Assembly (NCBI GenBank): GCA_963669155.1
Contig: OZ022576.1
Coordinates: forward strand, 2,128,246-2,192,245
Direction of reading: 5' to 3'
DNA: 64,000 nucleotides
From: Arbacia lixula
Lineage: Eukaryota; Echinodermata; Echinoidea; Arbacioida; Arbaciidae
Positions 11,137 to 25,500 of the stretch are shown in pieces; the stretch's first letter is position 1, and each line of letters starts with the position of its first letter. The notes under the pieces were generated by a model. That model was not told the origin of the DNA. It worked only from the letters and a program-made list of their open reading frames with translations, and did no database searches. The translations under genes and the position numbers were made by a program.

Positions 11137-14100
11137 CTATCAGAATACAAGAGTCAAATGAGAGAGCGAAAAAGATAAGCAACATTAGAACAATGACCCA
11201 TCATCATTTCCTTCAACTATTCATGTGATTATGGGCATAGTATTGTACCAATACACATGAATGTCTCACATGTCAGGGCAAAGTTAAAAATACAAAAAAT
11301 GTCATGCAATGATCCTGTTTAATTATTCAAAGAATGAGAGGAGAGAATAGATGTTAAACTCTTTGTTTTGTTGTTATTCGCCACAATAATAAGTTTGATT
11401 GTTCAATCTGTTAGAAAATAAGATAAAGAGGACGGGGCAGGACTTGAACCTAAATGTACTGCCTACCAAGCAGCGACACTACCCACATGGGATACTGCTT
11501 AGTTAGTGAGAACGCAACAACAGTGACAACACTTACATGCACAAACCAGTGCAAAAAGCAGAACAGCAACAACAAAGCTCACATGTCAAATGGTAATCAA
11601 TTCAACACAAAATTAACTATTAAATTGGAAAAATAAACTTTGATGCTTGCCTTTTTCACACGTACCTTCCATTCTCAGAAAGTCAACATATTGATATCTA
11701 TTTTATCAAAATCATTACAAACCCACAAATACTTACGATGGATCGTTACGTGATCATGGTACAATCATATGGAATAAATTACCCCCAAGCGCAAATGCTG
11801 TTTACTTCTCTACAGTATCAAAATGCCTTTAAGTCTTCCTAATAAGCTATAATATATGTTCTTTAAATGTTTCCATAGTGAGAGTGTACTAATACATGTA
11901 AATACTGTCTACTGTAGATAAATAGTAAAACTTTCGGTAATATCATGTGGTTGTATTCTTTCGGATAATTGACCCACTTATGGGGTGAAGAAAGGAAAAG
12001 GAAAGTGAAAAAGAGGAGAGGTGATTTTTTATATCTTATAACACATACACAAGACTATTTTTAGCTTTAGTTTTCGGTGTTTTAAACCAAAAATAAATGG
12101 GATAAAATGGAGGTAGAAGAGGGTGGGTGGTGATTGAGAGTTGTGAACTAGTCACAAAGCTATAATATATTTTGTGTTTGGTTTTTTTATTGCATCACCA
12201 TACCCCAGTTTGTATACACTATTTTTTGTATGACTCTAAATTACACATCATATTTAATTGACTGTTTTCAATCATTGTCGTCTTCTTTCTTTACCATGTC
12301 TCATGTGTAACTGACATCTTTATTTAGTACTGTAAAGTTTCTTGCATTATTTGTGAATGTTTGTATGTTTAATGTTTGGATCTGTACTGACAAGGGCCCT
12401 TGAAAGGACAGTACCGGTACTGAAAGGGCTTACCCTGCTCAAATAAATCAGAAATGAATCAATAAAACAATACCAAATTTTAAATTGGTGCATGAAGAGA
12501 AATTGTATCATTTTGTATTTCATCATTTTATATCATAAAAGGCCATCCCCTTCTCAACAGAACAGAAATGGGGAGGATTTACACATCTTTACTATGCACA
12601 CTACTGCGCTGAAGAGGGGATTTCCTGTAACAAAAACACACTTTCAGAAGGACTAAGCCCTACCAGTCTTTAGAAACTGAAAGTCCAGTGAGATGTTATA
12701 ATTGAAGAGTGAGGTTGGAGATTTGAGGTCAAAGAACTTATAAACCCCTCATAATGCATCCTGCCCTGAGAGTTTGTGCAATCAGCAGTGAGGATCACTT
12801 ACAGTAATATGTTTGCGCACGGATTTCTTCTATCTATAAGAATAGCAGGAATGAGAGCAAAAATAACAAGACTGGTTCTATTTTTCTTTGAAAGTGAGTA
12901 TGAAAAACTTGGAAATCTGAACAGCAGTAGGAATCCGACACATGTACTTTGCATGGTCAAATGTGATAGAAGATTTGCCACTCCAAAAATTGCAACAGGT
13001 TAATTAGTCACTGATGTAATCTATTTATGTGTTTACAACAAAGTTATATACATGTACATGTGGGTACACCTTCTAGCTAAGAAGAATTCAAGATCCCATA
13101 AAAGTATGCATTTGTCACAAATTTCCCCAATATGTATGTAGAGATGGCTGTAGGAGAGCAAACCAGCACCACAAGAAAAGCATGTCTGCCTCCCTCTATG
13201 TCTGTTGACATACAGTCACACAATAGCATCCCCTTCCCTCCTCCCTCCCTCCCCCCCCCCCCCCCCCCACCCACCCCTAATGGTCTTCCTACATGTACAT
13301 GGAGGCAGAAGCCCTCTCACCCAATCCATGCTGGCAATCAAAGCAGATTAGTGCGCTCAATAACAAAAGAATGCTGGCCACACAATGAAGAGGCAGCCTG
13401 AATCAACCCCAGTTTTAATGCTATTGTGTCGCCATTGAAGCCCAGGCAATGGCCAGCGAATAAACAACCTCTAATGCAAATAGGCTCCCCATTGTCACAA
13501 TGCTGGCACTTGTAATGGGGTAACCGTTACATCTGTTACTCTTAGTCAGGCACATGCCTGTATGCATACCTAGATGGGGAGGAAGTTATGTAGGGGCAGG
13601 TAAAAACAAGAGCCAAAAACATGTTTTGCTCAAGGCTAAGAGAAAGGAATTTCTTAACAAACTTAACAAAATCAATAGACTTCCTACTCTTACTTCTATT
13701 ACGTTGATAGCTACACCCTGCATCCTGGCTATATTACTCTTTTGGTATTGATCTCAGTAGTCTGATGATAATGCTTACTTTAAACAAAAAAAAAACTTAT
13801 CCCAAAAAAAAATCAGTACCAAAAGAATCAGTGCCAACAAAATTAATGATAAAGTGTCATCTAAAACATCACACAACACAATTTCTAGGTTTACATTAAT
13901 TTTGTTGCCAAATTCAAAGTCATGATAAAGTAGGCTACAGAGCTTGGTGTACTTGTTTTCTTTTTCTATGGTTTCATTTGATATATATTCACAAATCTTT
14001 CATTTTTTATTTTTTATTTTTCAATGTTAATAACCAAATTGCTTCAGTCCAAATTACATCTATTACACAAGCACAATATATAATATTTTCTAGCATTTCC

Positions 14101-17100
14101 TCTTCCTACATTATTTGTTTAATAGAGATAAGATAATTAGAGAACATTCAAAGAGGAACAAAGATGAAAGGGGAATACACCTGCTCTATGCTCCAAGCAA
14201 GATTTATTCTATAATTGTGATTATCTGTTCTAGTAGTGCTCTTGACAACAAAGCAGTTTTGAATAAAAATCCCCTAATGGCCTCTTCCCAAAGACTAGAG
14301 ATGAATACTCAAGAGGAGATCCTCATACCAAGATAGTTGAGAACCCCAAAAGAAAATCCATAAATAACTCAGTGGTTGGGGCAATTAAGCAAATTCCATC
14401 CCAGACAATTCCCTGAACCAAATGGGGATATTGATTGTGTCCTTTCTTCATCTTATTCTTTCTTTCTGGCTGACTGGAGTGTCTTGGATGGATTCTTGGT
14501 GCCACTGGACCTTTGTACTGCGCACCAATGCACTTTTCTTGGCACTATGCCTTATTAATGCAAGACTGTTTCTCACTTGTAAATTGACAATTCAGTCTCG
14601 GCGTAGCACTATAATTAAAACAATGAAAAAGGGCGTATCATTTAGAATTTTCAAAGGCCAAAACGCACTCGTCCAGAATGGAGAAATTAAATCTCAGAAA
14701 ATTCATCTTCGCATATCTCTGTTATTTCCCATCAAAACTGATGTTACTTTCACGATGGATGTAGACATATCACATCATATTACATACACTACAGCTAAAA
14801 GGAATTGGCATAGGGAAAGGGAAAGGGAAGAAAGGGAAGGAGCCGCAGTTTTAAACCGCAGTATATTTTGTCCAGTTCAGCATGAAACAGGATGCTTTAG
14901 CCTAAAAAGCATCTTGTTTCATGCTGAATCGGACAAAATATACCACGGTTTACAACTGCAGCTCCTTCCCTTTCCTTTTCCCTATGCCAATTCCTTTGAG
15001 CTGGAGTGTATGAATTTTCAATAAATATGATGCAGTACTAAATTCATGGAACTTACACCATGGATGTAGACATATCATATTCAAATCATCTATGAATTTT
15101 CAATAAATATGACGCAGTACTTTTTTTAATGAATATTTTTGTGATTTGATTGAACGAGCGAAGAGGTTTCCATTTTTTCCCGACACAAGTCTGCCACGCA
15201 ATGAATCTTCAAATGATTGACATGTTACTGAAGTTTAGACCCCAGACTCACTCTCCACATAGTTTCGCGTTGGAGCAATCAGGATTTCTGACAAATTTTG
15301 AGCAAAGAAACCTCAAGACTTTTTACAAAAATGCTGGAGTTTTACATAATTACGGATGAACAATGCGCAAACGCAATGCACACCGCGTGTCAGGTGATGT
15401 GCATTTCCCGCAAATGTAGGCTTATCATTGTCAAAAGCTAACAAGATTCCACGTTCATGACCCATATGTTTGTGTAGGTCTTAAAGTAAGTTTAGGCGTA
15501 GTTTGTTTATTTTGCACAATCTCTTTCAATTTTGGCACTGATCTGTATGTTCTGCACTGAAATACTCTAGCAAGAAGATGTATTAGAAGTATTTGAACAA
15601 GCTCATGGGCAAATAACCTTCCATAATTTTGGAATACATCTATTCTTACACAGTTACAGAGGCATGTATACCCATAGATGGTTCTGATGTAGTCATGTCT
15701 TCACTCATACATCAGCTCACTTCTCGATTGTATTGCAAAGTAGTCAGGTTTATCATGTTTATACAGTCGGGCTAAGGCAATCGCAAGACACCACTGCCTG
15801 GTGCACTGGCACCTGGATCGCATACCACATTTGTTGTAAGCCATATGCCTCCCGTACCGCACCGGTCATATGCTGCCTGCCTCCCGTACTGAACCCATCT
15901 CGTCTGTGGACTACACCGAACTTCACTTCATGCTTTATGTTGCTCATTTTTACCCTGACTTGTATGCAACAGCAAACATTTCATTATAATGCACAACGTG
16001 CTTATAAACACTAACAATGCACTCAGCAGGTTGCTGCCTTTTAAGGGGTTACACATTTTCATTATCTACATTATTTGTTAGGCAATATAAATTGTTCACT
16101 GTTTTTGATGAAATCACTCCCTACCAGCCGACATACATACTTTTGAAGAGCTCATTTGCAAAAGAGGTTAGATCCATTTTTCATCGAATTTGATTTTTTT
16201 TTTGTCTCAATGTATAGATTTTAAGTAGCTCTGTGAGATAATACCAAAGAAAAGTTGAAATTCCCATTAAAAAGTTATCAAAAATGGCAAAGAAAATCAT
16301 TTTGTTTTCAGAAGGGGTTAGATCCATTTCAGTTTGTTGGCAAAAGGGGCTAGATGCACAAAGGTAATTTTTGGAAAAAAATATTTTAGAAATATGAAGA
16401 CAGGTAGATTTCTTTCATTCCCAATTTTATGTTCACATGATAGGATAGTATATCATAACAATTTAGTTTCGCATAAGAATATTGCAATATGGGAGAATGA
16501 AAAGAGTAGATTTTCTCAGAATGGTCTAAAGTGGATCTAACCCCTTTTGAAAACAAGCTCTTCATTTGTAACATGGTATTTTATTCAAATCAAATCAAAT
16601 CAAATCCCCTAACTGCACAGTAGAGAATTATGACATTAACCTGTACCTAGTAATTCACTTTTAATAGGTTCAATGCACTCCAAGTCTTTAAATTGTTGCT
16701 CGTTTTCAGACAAACCTTTGACAACCTTTGTAGTTATACTGGTTATCATTAGTTACATGTACAGTTTGGACAAAGTGAATACAATTTATTGGCCAGTGGC
16801 TGAGTTAGGTTTTCCCGGAATTGAGTAGGAGTGTTACACGGTTACCATTAGTAACATGTACAGTTTGGACGACGTGCATATTATTTATTGGCCAGTGGCG
16901 GAGTTAGGTTTTTCCCAGGATTGAGTAGGTGTGTTTCATGGTTCGCCATGCTAAACCATTCCCAAGCCAGAGCCTCCTACACATAAATGATTTCATCATG
17001 ACTCAATGAAAGCTAGATCAATAAGATCTCCCCTGGGGCCCCACGCCACATTCTAGCATCTCCTAAGACTTCCCTCAAGGGCATTTGCTGAGGGCTCTAT

Positions 17101-20100
17101 ATCTGCAGAGACCAGCCACCGGTAATCAGTCTATCGACTTGAAGCATTGTGGCACTCCCTCGCCATTCTTTGCAACAATCCTTTCCCATTGTCTCCTATA
17201 ATTGCAGACAAAAACGGGCTTGTTCTCCACAATTGCACGCTCCTCAAAGTACCATGGTCAGACGCACTTGTGATGTGACATACTGCCTGCTTTATTGTAT
17301 GGGTAATGACAAAGGGATTCTACTCAACTACTGAAACAAGACACTCATTCTCAGAAACAGAAATCAATACATTCCACAATGAACATACATGTAACACTTT
17401 TGAATGCACACTGAGGCACTGCACCAGTAATGTATTCTTGACCTGTACTATGACAAGTGTGCAAATGCTCATTCTTAATGACTAAATGCATAGAATTCTT
17501 GACTTGCAATGCAATTGAAGAAACTTGACATAACCTGAATACTAATCTGACCTTCTTCATCACATTCTTTCATGGTAGATTTACACCTACCCTGTACATG
17601 TTTTCTTTTTGCATAATATTTTTGTTTAAGTAAAGCGGTTGGTATTTCAAACATCTGTTCATCAATTTTCTACTTCAGATTTCATTTGATTATCACATCA
17701 CTCTGTCCACATTTCCCAATTCCCACATCCTTGTTGCTTTGTTAAATGTTCTTCATAACTCGCTAACAAACTATTTATTTAAATGTATAAAATGTGAGGG
17801 TGGGAGATGAAAAGTGTCACATCATACTGGTTCATCTTAAAAATCGATAGTATACCATACAAGTAATAAAAAATATGTACTAATATGAAATTGTTTTTTC
17901 TAGGTCCCGTGATACCAAATAGAAATGTGTCATCTCAACTGAAAGTACTGTAGATGTACATTTGATATTTATAATGGGTTTTCACAACTATTCCAACATC
18001 AATCATATTCCTGTGCTACAATATCCATCCAGTCACATTGTGAGAGTTAATACTTCTCTGAACATGGACCACTTAAATTGAGTTATACTCATTCCTCTGA
18101 ATTTAACCACAGAACCATGCAATTGTAAAAATGTTGACATATTTTACACTTTGCCTACCTTTTGAAATATATCAAAGTGATAAGGACGTCTTACATGGGG
18201 GCAGCAGTGGTACATGTACATGTATATAGCAGCATTTACAAGGCCTATCAATGAAACCCAAAAGCAAAATAAGGGTTAGAAATATTAAGGTTTCATAGGA
18301 ACTTCCCTTTAAGAGCTAGATGCAAAGAGCAAAGCAGAGAGACTGTAATAAAAAGGACCACTTGAAATGCATAAAAGATAAAGAATGCATTAAATTAATG
18401 TGCATTCCTTTCTTTTCATTTACATATTCATATCAATTGAAATGTTTATATCAACTGGTGGTGAGGCAAAAGGGTGAGGTATATTCTTATAACTATAGTG
18501 CAAAGTACATGTTTTTATGTGTGGCAGGATGAATCTAGAATATGATGTCACAGAGAAAGCAGTAAAGTAGGACTTGAGATGTAAACCACACTTAATTGTT
18601 TTCAGACACACACGAGTAAGGCTTCATGCATAACACATGGACACTTAGATCTAATTGAAGTGGAATGGGCTGTAGTCTAGTTGTAGAGATCTCCAGATAT
18701 GCTATACAGTGTGTCCCAGAAAAAAGGAAACCGAGATTCTGTGTTATTTCTCTAGTTGACTGAAAAAAAATCATAAAATATTATACACATCATTGGAAAG
18801 CACGGTGTTTCTTCTTTCATTTGACACCTCACATGATAGATAAGAGTCATGCATTGAGGAGCAACAGGTGTCTAAAAAATAATTGTCAAAATCAAGTTAC
18901 GCAGGACATATGGTCAAGATTTGTAAGGAAGCATCGACGTAGTGCAAACACCATTCATTATTCTGCGCAAAACGTTTTTGACATCGAGCACTTGTAATTG
19001 CTTGAAATCAGTCATGCGTGAACAATTCATCATGAATTTGGTACCAAACGAAAGAAGATACTTTACTCTCAATATTGCTGTTATTTTTATAATGATATTA
19101 TATTTCATGATTACGTTATCGACCTCAAAAAATGGGTTTTCTTTTTTCTGGGACACACTGCATATTGTGGGTTTGGTGGGCTTTAAGAGTCTAGTCTGCA
19201 CACTGTGGTCTGTTTCTCTCCCATGCACTCCAGTAATCACAACCGAGTCTGAGCACAGAGACTAGCCACCCTTCCTCCTCACACCTTCTTCACATCACAT
19301 TGGGAGAGGGAATGAAGTATAAATGTATAGTCTACATGGTCAGACTTGAATGTAGCCTACTCACAGGGAGAGGTATGTGTGGTTTGCATTGAAGAGAGAT
19401 TAGTATCTGAGATTCTGTGAGGATTACATGTGTAAGAGCACTCCTAATTCCTTTCATGTTGACCACTCAAACTAGTTTCTTCCTTATAATGACCATTAAA
19501 GCATGTGGTTACTTTTGGTGAGATGTTGGAAGGTTTGTGGGGAAGGAACTCATGCATTGCGATTTTAAAAGCTGATACCTAGATGTAGAATGCAGTGGTT
19601 AAACAAATTGAAGGATGCATGCAATTCAAAGTGTACCTGTGTGCGGATTAAATAGAGAACATTTTTCAAGAAAGTTGTTTGGTGTTTCATATGTGTACTG
19701 TGTATGGATGATGTGAAGTATGGCACAATTCTTTGTGACTTCCCCCATGCAAGGGAATGGAAGGAATATTTCCATCTTGATCAACACTTTGCTTTCTATA
19801 CTAAGCAAGCACAGCAATGTTGGAGAAAATTAAATCAGTGCATAAAGAGTAAGCAAAATGAGATGATGCACCATGGAAAATGCAAAATGCATCTAGAGCT
19901 TTCCTGCGAGTCTTTCCCCATACAGAGAAATAATGGAAATATTCTGTCCTCCTTGATTCCTGACCAAATTACATGTTGATCTACTAGTCTAGTGCAGGAG
20001 TAATAATCAAGTGCATAGAGTGGTACTCATTCTGGACACAGTTATTATCAGCTGAAATGATAATTAGCAGCCCTACACAACCCTCAAGATTGGCACTAGT

Positions 20101-22504
20101 AGGTTTCTTTAACAATTTTAAATATGAAATCACTCTCACTTCACTTTCCTGAGGGAAGAATATCTCTCCTTTAAAGCAAAATTAAAAAGGGTTCTTTTAA
20201 GCACTAATTGAAGTAAAGCTCAAGGATGAATGTAGATCTGAGTAGAGTGAATGAATACGTACATGTAATGTTTTACACTTCAAGAGACAATGGAATAGAC
20301 CTTCTCAAGCATGCTAATCTAAACAAAAGGTTTTTTGTTTCCTAATAATCACATGTAGCTATATATCAAGAGGCATCTTGCATCAGAAATTTAAATTGTT
20401 AACATTTGTGAGTAGGCACTACATGTAAGTACTGTCTAAAGTTGAATAAAGAACTGCCCAGTACGTGTCAATTCCTTCCAGCAAGAAATTAAATTGAACA
20501 GACCTTTTCACCTCTTATATCACAAGTGTGCATACCCTAAGGAGCTAATACACACGCAATGTATGAACAAGAAGTTTTGTGTTTTTTAATTACCTTTTTT
20601 TTTAATGGGCTTTCAGTGAAAAACATTGGACTCGGGATGGAAGGGGGGGGGGTGCATTTTGCCATCCTCCCTCCACTTCTCAGCCCAATATTCCATCACA
20701 TAAGGCCCGATCAATATTTTATGGACATCAAGGCACATGTAAAAATCAGAGCTGCATGATTTTTAAAAAAAAATCAAGACTTCATTTGAAGAATTCGTCC
20801 ATGCAAATTTGATGCATATTTTTTTTTTATTTCAAACATACATGTAGGTACCAGAGTAAATCTTTCATTTTTAATTGCAGAGTAGCAGTCAACAATAATG
20901 TATTTAAAAACTTAAAAACTTTAAAATTAATGTTAATGAATTTTATTGTTTGATTAGCTTCCTTTTTTTTTATGACTCCACAATAAAGTTGGCGGATGGT
21001 ATTATATTTCTGGGTTGTCAGTCCGCCTAGATCTCATTTACATGATAACTAAAAAATTTCTGCATTTTTGAGCAATTTTTGGTCTGACATGCACATATAA
21101 AATGTTACGTAACTTTGGAGCCGCGTACCCCCGTGTTGCTAATTTGATTGAGACTTGAAGGAAAAAAGTCATGAAACGTCGCGGCGCGATCTTTACCCGT
21201 TACAAATTTATTGCAAAAAATGTTGAGGGGGGGGGCTGTTTTTTCTGACATGCACATATAAAATGTTACGTAACTTCGGAGCCGCGTACCTCCATGTCAC
21301 AAATTTTGTCTTTAAAGTTTAGTGAGACTTGATGGAAAAAAGTCATTAAACATCGCTGCGCGATCTTTACGCATTGCAAATTCATTGCGAAGAATGTCGA
21401 GGGGGGGCTGTTTTTGCAACCCCCCACCCCCGGGCTAGATAGGGTTAAAGGAAACAAATGCAAAAACTTGAGAGGATAATTGTAAGCAAAGTGTTAGACA
21501 AGAAGGTACCATTTATAATGAACTTCAACATGGAATTCATAGGGAGGGCAAGTCAATGTGAAAATAATCGTACAGTATCATTACTCAGCATGGTCAAAAT
21601 GTTCGTATTATAATTCTTTGTTCTAACTGTATTTTTTTGTTCTGAACTACATGACCTTATCTCAAGCACCTGAACATATGGTTTCATACCAATCTACATA
21701 TAGGCAAAGAAAACACTAAGAAACACAAAGAAGTTCTCATGAAACAATATGTTTTTGCAATGGTCACAAGAGAAGAATAAAAGTTTTCTGTATCTTACCA
21801 GAATCGGTCTGCTTCCTCATCTCCATTGAGTAAAGAATGCTCCAGACTATCAGCGCTGTAACTCTATGGACAGAAAGAAAAAGACATTCGTGTGGAAAGA
21901 GTTCACCTCTTACTGATACGATTACATATTTACCAATAGATAATTGACCATCTATCAATCAATACATTATTCTTGTTTGTTTTTATTGCAGACCATGTTT
22001 GTTGGTTCTAATCAATAGAGCTTACATCTACTTGAATGAGGCATTATGAACAAAAAGCTTTGTTTGTTACACGACTGAGATACATACAGCTCATAAGAAG
22101 CATACGCATATGTCCATTGAAAAATCACAAAATATTACAACATATAAGGTATCAATCAAGTAATCATAAAGACATGAATGTCATGAACATGATAGATCAA
22201 GGAAGTGTGAGTTTAAGATTACAATCTCTTGTCAAAACCAATATGGGTTCATTTCAAGTCCATCATCATGGTTAGTGAAGAATGTTGTAATACACACACA
22301 CTTATCCACTCCAAAATTGTAGTTTTTAATTTGTGTTCTAAACCCTATCCTTTTCATAAATCCAACACAGACAGCATTAAATTTTCAAAAGGGAGCAAAT
22401 AATATTAATTAATACCGAGTACAAATGAGGTTGAATGGAGTTGATTGGTAAAGGGTCTACAGGGTAGTGTATACTGTAGCTGAGAGGGTTGGGTTGATTC
22501 AAGT

Positions 22505-22535
<31 letters not shown>

Positions 22536-25500
22536 TACCTTAGCAGACTGCAGGTCAGAGCCAGGAGGAGGTGGGCTGTCTTCAGGAGGGGGTGATTCCG
22601 TCTCATAGTCCCCGTCATCATCGCTGCTGTAGTAGTTCACTCGGTATTCTCGATGACCGAGCAACACAGGGTTGTATTCCACCGGAGGTGCGTTGCTCCC
22701 CTGCTCAAGTAAACCAGATGCATTCTGCTCGCGCTGCTGGCGGTGCGATTCAGACTCGTAGATCGGAGAGAGGTCACGGCGCCGATATGTGGCGTCGGGG
22801 GCGGGGCTCGAAGGCGACGCGTCTTCATCAAGGGCAAACTTGATGTGACGGTCACGTGACTTCCGGGTGCCCTCCCCTGTGCGGCGCGTGCGGTTGAGGA
22901 TGCCCGCCCGGCGCTTGTACATGGGACCGGTGTCAGAGTGATCCGTGTCGGACCAGGACGACGTGCTACTGATACTTGAGTCAGAATTCAGCCGCGGGTG
23001 GAAGGAATCCACGTCAATGTCCGACTGGTGGTTTGTCTGAGGACTGTCTGGCGTGGCGCTGTCCCCGCCATCGGGGGTGTGGTGGTGTGTGGGGCGGAGC
23101 TTCCTCATGAAACCCGGCACCATCATGCCGCTCCCTCGGCTGCTGGACACTGGTCTATGCAGGATGTCGTCATCATGGTTCTGGTGCGACGGTGAAATCT
23201 TCACACTCAGTGGGCTGTTCTCACTGCTGTGCCTCACATGCTTCACGTTACTCACACCGTTCACAGCACCATCCTTGCTGCTGGATTTCCGTAAGCGAGA
23301 CAGCAGCGGTTTCTTCCTCGAGAAGTTACTCCCACTCCCATGCCAGGAGTGGGAAAGGTCTTCGCTCAGCTTCTGAAGCTTGTCTTCATCAAGATCTTGT
23401 TTGGACCCCTGGTCCCTCGTTGCATCCCCAGAGTTGATGACGTCAGGGAGGGCGCTCTTCATCCACATGTCATGCGATAGTTCCCCCTCAGTCTTACTGT
23501 CCTTGGGATGCACCGTGGCCGGTGCACTATCGCAGCCATTCACCCTGGCAGTGTACACACACTCTGTCGGGGAGGGGTTTGTTGGGGTTGCATAGTCTCG
23601 CTCATCACTCACAGGTACATAATACTGATTACTTGTGGAAGACTTGCTATCTTTTGTTGCATCCATTTGGTTATTTTTCCCTGAGATTAATTCGTTCAAG
23701 TGTCTTTTCACTTTTGATGCCAGGTCCTCCTGCTCCAGATCCCGTGCCTTGTTCACAGGACCTCTTTTATCATCTTCAGGTGTCCCTCCACTTGCACTGC
23801 TTGCAGCATCCCTGGGATAACATTGATCCTCCCATGAAACCTGCTTCTGTACTGTTGACCTCTTAGACCCCATTGGACTGTTCCACATGATGGAGAGGGA
23901 GGAGGAGGAGGAGCTGAGGGATGTGTAGCTGCTGCTAAGGCTGATGCTGTCCTGTCTCTCAGACAAGGGCACATTCATGACGGAGGGACTGGCAGACCGC
24001 TGCAAGCTCACCTCATTCAGTCGTTTCCTGAAATGAAACACAACATCAATAAACTCTTACCATCTGTTAAACTGTTGTATTACGAATAAAAAAATGCAAA
24101 TGTAGATGTGTATCAGTTCACAATATTCCTTTTTACATATTACATTGAATCCTATAAGGTACTAACAATGAGTAGAGGTCAACATCACAGTAGAGCCTGA
24201 GATCAACGTCACAGCTGATTGCAATCAAATGCAATCAGCTCCATACATTTATTGCAGTCTGACTGCAAATGATTGCAATCAGCTGTGACGTTGATCTCAG
24301 GCTCAACTGTCATATACAAAATGTGAACATCATATAATAATTCAAACTAAAGAAGTATGACACTGAAATGCTTAGAGAGTGAATGCTAATGTGCTAAATT
24401 CTGAACAGCCCAAAACTTTGGACTCCCATGCAGTCACACAGAATGCTGCACTATTGCACTGATGGGAATTGATGGGGCTAAAATGCACCAACGGCACAGA
24501 CAGGGTAAGTGGGAAGCAAACCAGAGGGAGAAGAGACTAACTTCATTAAGATGGTTTCTCTATTGTATTTATGGGTATCAATGGAGCCAAAATGCAGCGA
24601 CAAGTCACAGAAATGGTTAGTGGACTACAAACTGACCTCATCATGATGAGTGGCTCCATACCCGGTTGCTCCTCCAAGCAGGACCGTTGAGCCGGGCTGG
24701 CCAGCTCCCCCTCCTGCTGGAGCCTGTGCAGGGTCTCCTGGATCCTGGAGAGCTCCCCCTCCTTGGCAGGGGAGGAGCAGGCAGAGGCGAGGCGGGCCTG
24801 CTCCGCCTCCTCCAGGAGCTGTGAGCAGGAGTCCTGCAGCTCACTGGCACGTTGCTTGCACAGCGCTATCTCCTCACTGGAGATGACACAAAGGAGAGCA
24901 GGAGAGCAATAAGGAGGTTTCACGTCTGTATTTTGGATCTTGTTGTCATTGACATTTATATCAATGCAGTGAAACCTGTACATAAAGACCACTTAAAGGA
25001 GACTAAAAAAATGTAGTCTTTATAAGCAGGCGGTCTTATGTATAGGTACTTTAAAAGAGGCTTCAGTGAGAAACACTTATCATGGGAAACAAAACAGTGG
25101 TATTTACAGGCAGGTGGTCACTACACCAGGTTTCACTGCACTAAGTTCAATATTGCTGCATTACATGTGATCATAGTCAGTGAGTTTATCTGTTACAGAT
25201 TACATGTACATGTATGTACATGTAAATCATAAGTCCAATCTATCATTCATTATTATAAAACATAGATTCAAATGATTATTTTTTTACCTCACATAGAAAT
25301 CAAAAGTAAATGCAATTTTCTCTTACTTAAGGACTACATGTATCTCAATAGGTAACCTATTTTGTCACCTTCAAGCTGCAGTGATACACAGGGTCCGTAT
25401 TTACTATCATCACATCATCATGGCGTATGTGAAACGACATGTCCAATATGGGACTGCCCTTAAAACTTCTTGCATGACATATCTTACCACAAAGCATCTT

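Larger units (their letters stand above)
11137..21798 (-). other. 10.7-kb last intron of the synphilin-1-like gene
   Basis: GT-AG bounded (GTAAGA donor at 21798, AG acceptor at 11137). It holds a tRNA-like SINE head, a retrotransposon 3' end, several inverted-repeat elements and tandem duplications, listed separately. I see no exon or nested gene in it. Confidence 0.6.

Noticed and set aside
14422-15024. 200-residue plus-strand ORF
   Set aside because: It runs through a palindromic MITE and flanking intron sequence. Composition and lack of similarity argue against a gene.
18914-19265. ORFs of about 107 codons on both strands
   Set aside because: They lie within a mariner-like non-autonomous element and do not show transposase motifs.
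22571-23866. Several plus-strand ORFs across 22.6-23.9 kb
   Set aside because: Antisense shadows of the large synphilin-1-like exon 11, which has strong splice and family support on the minus strand.
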